This document shows, one piece after another, positions 35,618 through 44,343 of a stretch of 64,000 nucleotides of DNA (positions are counted from its first letter, which is position 1; each line of letters begins with the position of its first letter). The stretch is from the NCBI GenBank assembly GCA_038530575.1, contig JBCBCP010000005.1:73124-137123 (forward strand), in the 5' to 3' direction. A program made the position numbers and the translations under genes. This DNA comes from JBCBCP01 sp038530575. GTDB taxonomy: Bacteria; Pseudomonadota; Alphaproteobacteria; Rhodobacterales; Rhodobacteraceae. A model generated the notes under the pieces. It had not been told where the DNA came from and made no database searches. It saw nothing but the letters and a program-made list of their open reading frames with translations.

Positions 35618-36664
35618 ATGAGCGAGACGGGCAAGAACGGGCTGACCTATGCCGAGGCAGGGGTCGACATTGACGCGGGCAATGCACTGGTCGAACGGAT
35701 CAAGCCGGCGGCGCGAGCGACCAACCGGCCGGGCGTCATGGCGGGCTTGGGCGGTTTCGGCGGGCTGTTTGACCTGAAGGCGGCTGGCTACAGCGACCCG
35801 GTGCTGGTGGCTGCAACTGATGGGGTTGGAACCAAGTTGCGGATTGCCATTGATACCGGGATCGTGGATGGCGTTGGCATCGATCTTGTTGCCATGTGCG
35901 TGAATGATCTTGTCTGCCAAGGCGCCGAGCCGTTGTTTTTCCTCGACTATTTCGCGACCGGTAAGCTTGAACTGGACGCAGCCGCCGCTGTGATTGAAGG
36001 CATCGCCAAGGGCTGCGAGACCGCTGGCTGTGCACTGATCGGCGGCGAGACTGCGGAAATGCCGGGCATGTACCCGGCGGGCGACTTTGACCTTGCGGGA
36101 TTTGCCGTCGGCGCGATGGAGCGGGGTGGCGCGCTGCCCGATGGCGTGGCCGAGGGCGACGCGCTGATCGCTCTGGCGTCTAATGGTGTGCATTCGAACG
36201 GCTATTCGCTGGTTCGGCGCATCGTCGAGGCAGATGGCAAGACATGGGCCACAGAGTTTGCAGACGGGCGCAGCTTGGGTGCGGAGCTTTTGACCCCGAC
36301 GCGGATCTATGTCCGTCCGGTGCTTGATCTGCTGCGCGGCGGGCAGCTACGGGGCGTGGCGCACATTACGGGCGGCGGGCTGACCGAAAACCTGCCGCGC
36401 GTCATGCCAGAGGGCCTTGGCGCGCATGTCGATCTGAACAGTTGGGAGCTGCCGCCAATCTTCGCCTACCTCGCGCGCGCGGGCGGTGTCGAAATGGCGG
36501 AAATGCTCAAGACCTTCAATTGCGGGGTGGGCATGGTCGCCGTGGTGCCTGCCGAAGCTGCAGATGCGGCCGTTGGCATCCTCGCGGCGGCAGGAGAGAC
36601 AGCCTGGGTGTGCGGAACGATCCGCGCGCAAGACGGCGTGACCTATAGTGGCAGCCTGATGTGA
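35618..36664 (+). CDS. purM: Phosphoribosylformylglycinamidine cyclo-ligase (AIR synthetase)
   Basis: ATP-dependent ring closure of FGAM to aminoimidazole ribotide, the fifth step of purine synthesis. A 348-residue protein with LTYAEAGVDIDAGNALV, VAATDGVGTKL, CVNDLVCQGAEPLFFLDY and GGETAEMPGMY, all PurM signatures. ATG 35618 is set by homology; the frame is open to 35576. Its stop overlaps the purN GTG start (GTGA). Confidence 0.97.
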   Translation: MSETGKNGLTYAEAGVDIDAGNALVERIKPAARATNRPGVMAGLGGFGGLFDLKAAGYSDPVLVAATDGVGTKLRIAIDTGIVDGVGIDLVAMCVNDLVCQGAEPLFFLDYFATGKLELDAAAAVIEGIAKGCETAGCALIGGETAEMPGMYPAGDFDLAGFAVGAMERGGALPDGVAEGDALIALASNGVHSNGYSLVRRIVEADGKTWATEFADGRSLGAELLTPTRIYVRPVLDLLRGGQLRGVAHITGGGLTENLPRVMPEGLGAHVDLNSWELPPIFAYLARAGGVEMAEMLKTFNCGVGMVAVVPAEAADAAVGILAAAGETAWVCGTIRAQDGVTYSGSLM

Positions 36665-37254
36665 CCAAGCGGGTCGCGATTTTTGTCTCTGGCGGCGGAT
36701 CGAACATGCGCGCGCTGGTCCAGGACATGGCGCGCCCGGGGCACGGTGCGGAACCAGCAGTCGTCTTCTCCAATGCCGCCGATGCCGGTGGTATCACTTG
36801 GGCGGAGGGGCAGGGGATCGCAACCGAGGTTGTCGATCATCGCCCCTTTGGCTCGGATCGCGCAGGTTTTGAGGCTGCGATAACGGACGCCCTCGCACCT
36901 TATGCCCCGGATATTATTTGCCTTGCCGGTTTCATGCGGGTGCTGACCGCCGGTTTCGTGACGCCGTGGCAGGGTCGTATGTTAAATATCCATCCCTCGC
37001 TGCTGCCGAAATACCGCGGCCTGCACACACATGCACGCGCGCTTGAGGCGGGCGATCAAGAACATGGCTGCACCGTCCATCTTGTAACACCCGAATTGGA
37101 CGACGGCCCAATCCTGGGTCAGGCCCGCCTTAGCGTTCCCGCTGGCGCAACCCCGCAGACGCTTGCGCGGGAAGTGCTTGTGTTGGAACATCAGCTTTAC
37201 CCGGCCGTGCTGCGCCGCTTTGCTGCCGGAGAGACGGGGCGCATCGACCTGTGA
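36661..37254 (+). CDS. purN: Phosphoribosylglycinamide formyltransferase
   Basis: Transfers a formyl group from 10-formyl-THF to GAR. A 197-residue protein with VFVSGGGSNMRALV-type start (AIFVSGGGSNMRAL), ICLAGFMRVL, and the catalytic triad region NIHPSLLPKYRG (asparagine and histidine) plus HLVTPELDDGPIL (aspartate). GTG start overlaps the purM stop by four bases. The following rnd gene begins 67 bases downstream. Confidence 0.96.
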   Translation: MTKRVAIFVSGGGSNMRALVQDMARPGHGAEPAVVFSNAADAGGITWAEGQGIATEVVDHRPFGSDRAGFEAAITDALAPYAPDIICLAGFMRVLTAGFVTPWQGRMLNIHPSLLPKYRGLHTHARALEAGDQEHGCTVHLVTPELDDGPILGQARLSVPAGATPQTLAREVLVLEHQLYPAVLRRFAAGETGRIDL

Positions 37255-37321
37255 CCGTGGCTGGTGCTTGGGGCAGGTCTGGTGTAGGAAGGCGCGATAA
37301 CAACAAGAACGCGGGCGCAGA

Positions 37322-38479
37322 ATGCAGACCCTGACCACGACCGCCGAACTGGCTGCCTTTTGCGAGGCCGCGGCCAAGCACCCCTACGTCACTGTCGATA
37401 CCGAATTCCTGCGTGAGCGGACGTATTATTCGAAACTGTGCCTGGTGCAGCTTGCCATGCCCGGGTCGGGCGATGAGGGGGCAGTTCTGGTCGATCCGTT
37501 GGCCGATGGGCTGTCCTTGGAGCCGCTTTACACGCTTTTCCGAGATGAGAGCGTAGTCAAGGTGTTCCATGCCGCGCGGCAGGATCTGGAGATCTTCTTT
37601 GTCGATGCCGGGGTCTTTCCGCAGCCCTTGTTTGACACCCAGGTCGCCGCGATGGTCTGCGGCTTTGGCGAGCAGGTTGGCTACGAGACGCTGGTGCGCA
37701 AGATCGCCAAGGCCAACCTTGATAAATCATCGCGCTTTACCGACTGGTCCCGGCGTCCCTTGTCCAAGGCGCAAAAAACCTACGCGCTGGCGGATGTCAC
37801 CCATCTGCGCGTGATCTACGAATACCTCGCGGCCGAGCTGGAAAAGACCGGCCGCGCGCGCTGGGTGCGCGAGGAACTGGGCACTCTGCTGAGCCCGGAC
37901 ACCTACACGACCGAGCCGCGCGAGGCCTGGCGGCGGATCAAGACACGCTCGTCCTCGCCCAAGTTCCTGTCCGTGGTGCGCGAGCTGGCGGCCTTCCGAG
38001 AGGAGCTGGCGCAAAGCCGGAACATCCCTCGCAACCGGATCTACAAGGACGACGCACTGGTCGAGCTGGCCTCGAACAAACCGACCAACCTAGACGATCT
38101 GGGCCGTTCGCGCCTCTTGCTGCGCGAGGCGCGCCGGGGCGATATCGCGCAAGGCATCCTGGATGCTGTGGCCCGGGGGCTGGACGTGCCGCCAGAAGAC
38201 GCACCGAAACCCGTCGTGGGCCGCGAAAAGCTACAAGTGAACCCGGCGATCGCCGACCTGTTGCGCGTGCTTCTCAAAGCAAAAACCGAACAGGAGGGTG
38301 TCGCGGCCAAGCTGATCGCTTCGGCGGCGGACCTTGATGCCTTGGCTGCAGGAATGCGCGACGTGCCCGCCCTGTCCGGCTGGCGTCATGAGGTGTTTGG
38401 TGAGGATGCGCTGCGTCTGTGCGAGGGCAAGGTCGCGCTGGCCACCGAGGGCCAAAAGGTTAGGATCGTATCGCTTTAG
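37322..38479 (+). CDS. rnd: Ribonuclease D
   Basis: 3'-5' exoribonuclease that trims tRNA precursors. A 385-residue protein: the DEDD exonuclease domain begins with VTVDTEFLRERTYY (first acidic pair), with VFHAARQDLEIF and the YALADVTHLRVIYEYL motif, then two HRDC domains (about 205-285 and 300-370). The ATG 37322 has no strong ribosome site but sits at the expected point. The stop overlaps the convergent lipoprotein gene by four bases. Confidence 0.95.
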   Translation: MQTLTTTAELAAFCEAAAKHPYVTVDTEFLRERTYYSKLCLVQLAMPGSGDEGAVLVDPLADGLSLEPLYTLFRDESVVKVFHAARQDLEIFFVDAGVFPQPLFDTQVAAMVCGFGEQVGYETLVRKIAKANLDKSSRFTDWSRRPLSKAQKTYALADVTHLRVIYEYLAAELEKTGRARWVREELGTLLSPDTYTTEPREAWRRIKTRSSSPKFLSVVRELAAFREELAQSRNIPRNRIYKDDALVELASNKPTNLDDLGRSRLLLREARRGDIAQGILDAVARGLDVPPEDAPKPVVGREKLQVNPAIADLLRVLLKAKTEQEGVAAKLIASAADLDALAAGMRDVPALSGWRHEVFGEDALRLCEGKVALATEGQKVRIVSL

Positions 38480-39000
38480 CGTCGCCGTGAGCTTCGGACA
38501 TTTTCAACCCCCGCAACGCGGATCGTGCGCACGCCCCGCAACTCCTGATCAGTGAGCGCGAGCGCGGCGGTCACGCGGCGAGTGGCCTCCGGCCCGCCGG
38601 GCCGCGCGTTGTCCGGCCGGCGTGCTTCAAGCCGATACGACAGCACGCCGTCCACCGCCTCGCCATCATTTTCGGGGGTGAGCTGCACGTCAAACAGACC
38701 CTGAAATTGATCCACGCCCGTCGCTCGGATAATCGCGCCGCCCGGCACCCGCTCAACGCGCATATCGCTGACAACAGCAACAGGCGTTCCGGTATAGATG
38801 GCCTCCAGCGCGCGCTGCCGGGCAAAGATGCCTTGGCGCTGTCGCGGGATCAGTGGGTTTGCCGCCTCTGCCGGTACTGCAACCTGACGCGGCTCCGAGC
38901 GCGAATTACCAAACCAGTTGAACGGGTTAACGCGGCTTTCGCGGAGCCCACAGGCCCCGAGGACGAGGCTTGCAATCACGATAACTGTCAGAGGGCGCAT
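38476..39000 (-). CDS. Putative lipoprotein
   Basis: A 174-residue protein starting MRPLTVIVIASLVLGACG, with an LGAC lipobox so that cysteine 17 would be lipidated and the protein anchored to a membrane. The mature part has the segment RQGIFARQRALEAIYTGTPV and a beta-rich C-terminal half. No family recognised with confidence. Start 39000 is fixed by the signal sequence. Confidence 0.75.
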   Translation of the reverse strand: MRPLTVIVIASLVLGACGLRESRVNPFNWFGNSRSEPRQVAVPAEAANPLIPRQRQGIFARQRALEAIYTGTPVAVVSDMRVERVPGGAIIRATGVDQFQGLFDVQLTPENDGEAVDGVLSYRLEARRPDNARPGGPEATRRVTAALALTDQELRGVRTIRVAGVENVRSSRRR

Positions 39001-39121
39001 CACGGGCTTGGCCTTTCGTCGTTTGCCTGTTGGTAGCAGTGCTTTGCAGCGTTGAAAAGGTCGCACTGGACGCAAGGCGGCGGGCCGATTACCTCAGGCA
39101 CACCAAGGAAAGGCGCACCCA

Positions 39122-39526
39122 ATGGCACAGCCCGATTTCGAAGAGATCGTAGAGGATTTCGAGTTTCTGGAGGACTGGGAAGACCGGTACCGCCACGTGA
39201 TCGAGCTGGGCAAGGCGATGGACCCGCTGGACGATGCGCTGAAGGTGCAAGCGACCAAGGTGGATGGCTGCGCCAGCCAGGTCTGGCTGCATCCGCAGAT
39301 CGAGGCGGGCACGTTCCGCTTTGACGGGGACAGCGACGCGATGATCGTGCGCGGGCTGATCGCGGTGCTGCGGCGCCTCTACAACGACCTGCCCGTGGCC
39401 GAGGTCGGCGCGGTGGATGCGCGGGCCGAGATGGCCCGGCTGGGCCTGAACGATCACCTCTCGGCGCAGCGGTCAAACGGGCTCCGGGCCATGATCCAGC
39501 GCATTCAAGAGGTCACGGCTGGGTAG
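39122..39526 (+). CDS. sufE: SufE-family Fe-S assembly sulfur acceptor
   Basis: Accepts persulfide sulfur from a cysteine desulfurase for iron-sulfur cluster assembly. A 134-residue protein with KVDGCASQVWL carrying the acceptor C50, and ADLFEGADRRLYADLP-like helices replaced by VLRRLYNDLPVAEV and LGLNDHLSAQRSNGL, as in SufE. ATG 39122 lies after a 120-base gap from the divergent lipoprotein. No desulfurase gene nearby. Confidence 0.92.
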   Translation: MAQPDFEEIVEDFEFLEDWEDRYRHVIELGKAMDPLDDALKVQATKVDGCASQVWLHPQIEAGTFRFDGDSDAMIVRGLIAVLRRLYNDLPVAEVGAVDARAEMARLGLNDHLSAQRSNGLRAMIQRIQEVTAG

Positions 39527-39572
39527 CCGATCCTTCAAAGGATCGGCCCGTGCCAAATCTTGAAGATTTGGC
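39526..39572 (+). repeat. Tandem palindrome pair 2 (sufE-arsM convergent gap)
   Basis: Begins on the last base of the sufE stop. Unit one GCCGATCCTT-CA-AAGGATCGGC (39526-39547), ten perfect pairs; four bases on, unit two GCCAAATCTT-G-AAGATTTGGC (39552-39572), again ten perfect pairs. It ends one base before the arsM stop, so it would lie in both transcripts. Same architecture as the pairs at 34428, 51921 and 61094. Confidence 0.75.
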
Positions 39573-40607
39573 CTAGCAGCAGCTCACAAGCTCTTGCGGG
39601 GCAGGATCGCCCGGCGCACAGCCGTCAAACACGCCATAATGGGTCGAAAAGTCGCCGATGAAATCGAAATGCGGGGCCAGCCGCGTCTCGCGCAGCATCT
39701 TCCAGGTGTTCCCGCAGACCGAAAAGACCTTGCCCGTCTCGATCATGTGGTGGTCGTCCAGCATGAAAGCATCCGGCGCGTGTTCGATGGTCCCTTTGTA
39801 GATCACGGCTTGCCCGTAATCTTCGCAGAGCGGCTCAAGCCCCTCGAGCTTGAAGAGGCGATAGGTGCGCGAGGAAAAACCGATCTGTGCCAGCTTGGCA
39901 GCCAGCGCGGGGTTCTGAATGGTCAGAGGCCGCGCCTTCACCTGGCGCGGGTCGTCAAAACCTGTCTCGCGCGCAAGGCGCAAAAAGTCGTTGATATACA
40001 GCGCCCCCGACAAACACTCGCCATAAAGCACATCATCGTCCCGCAGCGCTTGCGGGATGCGGCGGCTGGCGTAGACGTCCGAAAAATACATCTCCCCGCC
40101 CGGTTTGAGCAGGTCGTAAACCCCGCGCAGAACCGCCCCCTTGTCTTCGGCCAGGTTCACGACGCAATTGGACACCACAACGTCGAACGAGCCCGGCTCA
40201 AGCCCCAAATCGCCAAGGTTTTCAATGAGCCCTTTGTGGAATGCGGTGTTGATATGCGGCAGGCCAAACACCTCTCGGTGGTAGTCTTGGTGGGCCCGGG
40301 CCACATCAAGCTGGGCATCGGTCATGTCGACGCCGACGACCTCGCCTTTTGGCCCAACCAGCGCGCTGAGCGCATAGACGTCGCGCCCCGTTCCGCAGCC
40401 GAGGTCGAGAATGCGCGCACCTGACAGCGCCTCCGGCGCAATCAGCCCGCAGCCGTAGTAGCGCATCATGACCTCGTCATGCACTTTCGACAGGACGGGT
40501 TTCAGCCACTCGGGCATCGCCTCGTCGGTGCAACAGGCATCTGTCTGCAGATCAGCGGAGGATTGCAGCGTCTCGCCGTAATAGGTCTTTACGATCTCGT
40601 GTTTCAT
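39573..40607 (-). CDS. arsM: Arsenite S-adenosylmethionine methyltransferase
   Basis: Methylates As(III) using SAM. A 344-residue protein with the Rossmann motif ILDLGCGTGRDVYAL and cysteines at 25/26, 53, 148 and 198. The 148-198 spacing of 50 and the 25-53 spacing of 28 match the four arsenic-binding cysteines of characterised ArsM. The C-terminus ends in CC. Start 40607 begins MKHEIVKTYYGETL, typical of the family. No arsR, arsB or arsC lies alongside. Confidence 0.85.
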   Translation of the reverse strand: MKHEIVKTYYGETLQSSADLQTDACCTDEAMPEWLKPVLSKVHDEVMMRYYGCGLIAPEALSGARILDLGCGTGRDVYALSALVGPKGEVVGVDMTDAQLDVARAHQDYHREVFGLPHINTAFHKGLIENLGDLGLEPGSFDVVVSNCVVNLAEDKGAVLRGVYDLLKPGGEMYFSDVYASRRIPQALRDDDVLYGECLSGALYINDFLRLARETGFDDPRQVKARPLTIQNPALAAKLAQIGFSSRTYRLFKLEGLEPLCEDYGQAVIYKGTIEHAPDAFMLDDHHMIETGKVFSVCGNTWKMLRETRLAPHFDFIGDFSTHYGVFDGCAPGDPAPQELVSCC

Positions 40608-40687
40608 GTGGGGGCCTTCCTGCAGCTGCCGTTGTTGGGCATCGCTAGCGTGGAAGGGTCAGGCGCAACAATGCACGCCGTCTCACC

Positions 40688-41341
40688 TTATCGTGACGCA
40701 GGGCGTTGCAAAGCGCCAAGCGTGGTGGACAGATCGCCATACCCGGTAAAGCGCCGCTCAAACGCAAGCCCAAGGGTTTCAGCCGCCGCTTGCGCCTTTT
40801 CTGTCAGCGCCGGATCGTCGGTTTGCGCCTGGTAGACCAGCTTGGTGTAGTTGCCGAAATACATGTCCCGCAGCTCTGGGTGGCGGTCGAGGCCCATTGG
40901 TTTGAGGATGAACGCTTCGAACTGCCGGACGAGAAAATCGGTCAGATAGAACGTCGTGATCTCGTCCTCGGCAATTTCCGCGAAACGCTCGTTGCCTTCG
41001 AAAAAGCTGTAGCAATGGGGGCCCGGGATCATCTGCACGCCCATCTCCGCGCAAGCAGCCTCCAGCAGGCCCCCCGTTCCGCAATCAGCGTAGACGACGA
41101 AAATATCCGCGTAGTCCGTGCGGTGTTTTGAGACCGCTTTGCGCACCTCGTCGGTGATCTTTTCGGGGTAGAGGTGGTATTTGGCGGGAAGGCAGGTCAG
41201 GTCCAAATGACTCCACCCGTTCATCTTCTTTAGCGCCAGGATCTCGCGCGCGAGCGCACCGCAAGCAATCAAAAGCACGCGGCCCCGCCCGGTCGGGGCG
41301 AGGCCGCTTTCCGTCAGTCCCTCATCCGAGGGAAGGGTCAT
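40688..41341 (-). CDS. DUF1638 domain protein
   Basis: A 217-residue protein. 'VLLIACGALAREILAL', 'PAKYHLYPEKITDEV', 'VYADCGTGGLLE' and 'GPHCYSFFEGN' match DUF1638, often next to corrinoid methyltransferase genes. ATG 41341 overlaps the corrinoid protein stop by ATGA, so the two are co-translated. Probable accessory factor of the split methionine synthase, perhaps for reactivation or handling; no activity is established. The in-frame upstream codons to 41416 shadow the corrinoid gene. Confidence 0.88.
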   Translation of the reverse strand: MTLPSDEGLTESGLAPTGRGRVLLIACGALAREILALKKMNGWSHLDLTCLPAKYHLYPEKITDEVRKAVSKHRTDYADIFVVYADCGTGGLLEAACAEMGVQMIPGPHCYSFFEGNERFAEIAEDEITTFYLTDFLVRQFEAFILKPMGLDRHPELRDMYFGNYTKLVYQAQTDDPALTEKAQAAAETLGLAFERRFTGYGDLSTTLGALQRPASR

Positions 41342-42039
41342 CCCGCGGCCATCTGGTTGTGCTTGCGGGCGACAAATTCCTTGGCGGTTTCGACCGCAAC
41401 AGCGGCATCGCGGCAATAGGCGTCGGCACCGATGGCCTTCCCGAACTCTTCGTTCAGCGGTGCGCCGCCGACCAGCACGATGTAGTCGTCGCGCTTGCCC
41501 TGTTCGACCATCGTGTCGATTACAACCTTCATGTAGGGCATTGTCGTGGTCAGAAGGGCCGACATGCCGAGGATGTCCGGCTCTTCGGTCTCCAGCGCTT
41601 CCATGTAGTTCTCAACCGGGTTGTTGATCCCCAGATCGACCACCTCAAAGCCCGCGCCTTCCATCATCATCGACACAAGGTTCTTGCCGATGTCGTGGAT
41701 GTCGCCCTTCACGGTGCCGATCACCATTTTGCCCACGCGCGGCGCGCCGGTTTCGGCCAGCAGCGGCTTGAGAATGGCCATGCCGCCCTTCATCGCGTTG
41801 GCGGCCAGCAGAACCTCGGGCACGAACAGGATGCCATCGCGGAAGTCAGCGCCGACAATCGTCATACCGCCGACAAGCGCCTTGGTCAGGATGTCGTAAG
41901 GTGCCCAGCCGCGTTCAAGAAGGATGTTGACGCCTTCCTCAATCTCTTCCTTGAGACCGTCGTAAAGGTCGTCGAACATCTGTTGGACCAGTTCCTCATC
42001 GTCGAGTTCGGAGAGGATGATGTCGTCTTCGTCTGCCAT
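41338..42039 (-). CDS. Corrinoid protein (cobalamin-binding methyl carrier)
   Basis: A 233-residue B12 carrier with an N-terminal four-helix cap (about 1-95) and a Rossmann cobalamin-binding domain. The cobalt-ligating motif is D113-I-H115-D-I-G118-K, followed by LLTTTMPYMK and GGAPLNEEF, as in MtbC/MttC and the MetH core. In relatives (Dinoroseobacter, Phaeobacter) such a protein carries methyl groups between separate folate- and homocysteine-binding proteins in place of MetH. The BHMT-like gene at 43291-44313 is the likely partner. Confidence 0.92.
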   Translation of the reverse strand: MADEDDIILSELDDEELVQQMFDDLYDGLKEEIEEGVNILLERGWAPYDILTKALVGGMTIVGADFRDGILFVPEVLLAANAMKGGMAILKPLLAETGAPRVGKMVIGTVKGDIHDIGKNLVSMMMEGAGFEVVDLGINNPVENYMEALETEEPDILGMSALLTTTMPYMKVVIDTMVEQGKRDDYIVLVGGAPLNEEFGKAIGADAYCRDAAVAVETAKEFVARKHNQMAAG

Positions 42040-42124
42040 TGTCCGTCCTTTTCAGGGCTGCCACAGGTGGGCGTGTCTTGCATGATGTGTGCCGTGGTGT
42101 GCTGCAATCTACTGTCGAAATAAC

Positions 42125-42158
42125 GACATGAGCCGCGCGGTGCGCGACGCGCCATGTC
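42125..42158. promoter_or_regulatory. Hairpin in divergent intergenic region before corrinoid and radical-SAM genes
   Basis: GACATG (42125-42130) pairs with CATGTC (42153-42158), and an inner CGCG-rich pairing (GCGCG with CGCGC) adds to the stem. It is in the 172-base gap between divergent genes, about 86 bases upstream of the corrinoid ATG. I compared it with SAM-II and SAH riboswitch cores and do not see those motifs. Possible operator or RNA leader. Confidence 0.3.
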
Positions 42159-42211
42159 CGTTTGCGCGATTGTGAACTTGTGATGTTCTGCAAATGTTCT
42201 AATCTGTGCCC

Positions 42212-43288
42212 ATGGCGACACGCGGATATATCGAACGGGCGCGCGGGCGGGGCGCGCGCAGTAATGCCGCCGGGCGGTTCGAAGCGCTTGATCGGGAAGC
42301 GGTCGATGACGGGTGGGCGCCCGATGCTGATTTGCCGCCCTTGCGCACCGAAGTTCGGGTTGAGCGGCCACGCAGCGTGATCACTTACAACAAGTCGCCC
42401 GATTTGCCCTTTGACAGGTCGATCAACGTCTACCGCGGGTGCGAGCATGGCTGCGTTTATTGCTTCGCGCGCCCCAGCCACGCCTATCTGGGTCTGTCGC
42501 CGGGTCTGGATTTTGAAACGCGGCTGACCGCACGCCCCGACGCGCCCGAGGTGTTGGAACGGGAATTGGCCGCCAAACGCTACCGTGTGGCGCCGCTTGC
42601 GATGGGCACCAATACCGACCCCTACCAACCGATCGAGGCAACATACGGCATCACGCGCGCCTGCCTTTCCGTACTGCAGCGTACGGGACACCCGGTGGCC
42701 ATCGTGACCAAGGGCGCGCTGATCGAACGGGACATCGACATCCTGTCTGACATGGCCCGCCGGGGGCTGTGCCGAGTTGGCATCTCGGTCACCACCCTCG
42801 ATGCGGGCCTGTCGCGCGCGATGGAGCCGCGCGTGCCATTGCCTGCGCGCCGTCTGAAAACCATCGAACGCTTGGCGCGTGCTGGAATTCCCGTGCGGGT
42901 GATGGCCGCCCCATTGGTGCCGGCGCTGACGGATCCCGAGCTTGAAGCCATTCTGTACGCAGGGAAAAAGGCCGGTGCACGCTCGGCAAGCTGGATCATG
43001 CTGCGCCTGCCGCGCGAGGTGTCGGGGCTGTGGCGCGAGTGGCTGGAAGCGGCTTATCCCGATCGGGCGGCGCGGGTGATGGCACGGCTGCGAGAGATGC
43101 ATGGCGGTCAGGACTATGATGCGCGCTGGCACACGCGGATGCGGGGGGAGGGGCCTTACGCCGAGATGATCGCGGCGCGGTTCGATGTGGCGGTGCGGCG
43201 GCTTGGTCTGCGCACACGCCTGCACCCGATGCGCACCGATGTGTTCCGCCCACCGGTTCCCCCCGGCGGCCAGTTGCAATTGCTGTAG
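42212..43288 (+). CDS. PA0069-family radical SAM protein
   Basis: A 358-residue radical SAM enzyme. The [4Fe-4S]-AdoMet cluster motif is C77-x3-C81-x2-C84-F within NVYRGCEHGCVYCFAR, followed by GTNTDPYQPIE and VTKGALIERD, typical of the PA0069 family (also related to spore photoproduct lyase-like proteins). No auxiliary cluster is evident. Reaction unknown. ATG 42212 is chosen over a GTG six bases upstream. Confidence 0.87.
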   Translation: MATRGYIERARGRGARSNAAGRFEALDREAVDDGWAPDADLPPLRTEVRVERPRSVITYNKSPDLPFDRSINVYRGCEHGCVYCFARPSHAYLGLSPGLDFETRLTARPDAPEVLERELAAKRYRVAPLAMGTNTDPYQPIEATYGITRACLSVLQRTGHPVAIVTKGALIERDIDILSDMARRGLCRVGISVTTLDAGLSRAMEPRVPLPARRLKTIERLARAGIPVRVMAAPLVPALTDPELEAILYAGKKAGARSASWIMLRLPREVSGLWREWLEAAYPDRAARVMARLREMHGGQDYDARWHTRMRGEGPYAEMIAARFDVAVRRLGLRTRLHPMRTDVFRPPVPPGGQLQLL

Positions 43289-43290
43289 CG

Positions 43291-44313
43291 TCACGCCGCG
43301 CGGCGACGGCCCCGGCGCGCGCGCTTGGGGGCGCCGCAGCAGCTGTCGCCTGTGCCATCGCTATCCGAGCTGAACGCACCAAGCCGGGAGGCGACCTCAT
43401 CAAGCGTCGGCGCCGCACCGATCGGGCGTGTGTCCAGCGCCTCGCGCATATGGCGCAGATGCAACGGCAGCGTGCCGCAGCATCCGCCGATGATGCGCGC
43501 ACCGGCGTTGCGCACCAGTTCTGCATAATCCGCCATAAGCTCGGGCGTGCCATTGTAGTGAATTTCGCCGTCTACATATTGCGGAATGCCTGCGTTGGCC
43601 TTTGCAATGATGGGCCGTTCGGTGCCGGTCGCGGCAAAACCGAGGATCGTACGCACGAGATCGGAGGCACCGGTGCCGCAATTGGCGCCGAAAGCGAGCG
43701 GCGGGGTGGCCATCTCGCTCACCTGAGCCGCAAGGGCCGTGCTTGTGACGCCCATCATGGTGCGCCCGGCGGTGTCAAAGCTCATGGTGCCCACCCAGTC
43801 GAGACCTGCGCGGTCAAAGCCTTCGGCGGCGGCGGCGAATTCTTCGGGCGCTGAGATGGTTTCAAGCCAGCCGATATCGGCCCCGCCGCTCTTCAGGCCA
43901 TCGGCGGCTTCGTGGAACATCTCGACCGCCAGCGTGTGGGAGAGCGCGCCCACAGGCTCCATGATTTCGCCGGTCGGGCCGACTGAGCCCGCGACGATCA
44001 CCTTGCGCCCGACCGTGTCGGCAACCTCGCGTCCAATTTCGGCGCTGATGCGGGCAAGGCGATGGGTGTCCTTTTCCGCGCCGTGCAATTTGAGCCGCGC
44101 CGCGTTCGCGCCAAACGAGTTGGTCAGGAAGATGTCCGACCCGTTATCGGTCGCACCGCGGTAGAGCGCCGCGATGCGGTCCGGGTGTGCTTCGTTCCAC
44201 AGCTCTGGCGCATCGCCTGCTTCGAGACCCGCCGCAAAGAGGTTCGTGCCGGTGGCGCCGTCGGCCAGCAGCGTGCCGCGTTCGTTCAGAAGGCTGATAA
44301 GCGGATTTGTCAT
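43291..44313 (-). CDS. bmt: Homocysteine S-methyltransferase (BHMT-like), split MetH part
   Basis: A 340-residue zinc enzyme that binds homocysteine. Ligands C212 (GANCGTG) and C278-C279 (GGCCGT) are present; N-terminal LLADGATGTNLF and NSFGAN match the homocysteine-binding module of MetH and BHMT. In this group the methyl donor is thought to be the separate corrinoid protein or betaine. The C-terminus adds CC (325-326) and a basic tail (KRARRGRRRAA), unusual. Converges with the radical-SAM gene, gap 2 bases. Confidence 0.87.
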   Translation of the reverse strand: MTNPLISLLNERGTLLADGATGTNLFAAGLEAGDAPELWNEAHPDRIAALYRGATDNGSDIFLTNSFGANAARLKLHGAEKDTHRLARISAEIGREVADTVGRKVIVAGSVGPTGEIMEPVGALSHTLAVEMFHEAADGLKSGGADIGWLETISAPEEFAAAAEGFDRAGLDWVGTMSFDTAGRTMMGVTSTALAAQVSEMATPPLAFGANCGTGASDLVRTILGFAATGTERPIIAKANAGIPQYVDGEIHYNGTPELMADYAELVRNAGARIIGGCCGTLPLHLRHMREALDTRPIGAAPTLDEVASRLGAFSSDSDGTGDSCCGAPKRARRGRRRAA

Positions 44314-44343
44314 CGGATCCCTTTCAATACTGGCATGAGTGTC

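Noticed and set aside
42040..42211. SAM-II, SAH or cobalamin riboswitch upstream of the corrinoid gene
   Set aside because: The conserved cores of these elements are not visible; only a plain hairpin is present.
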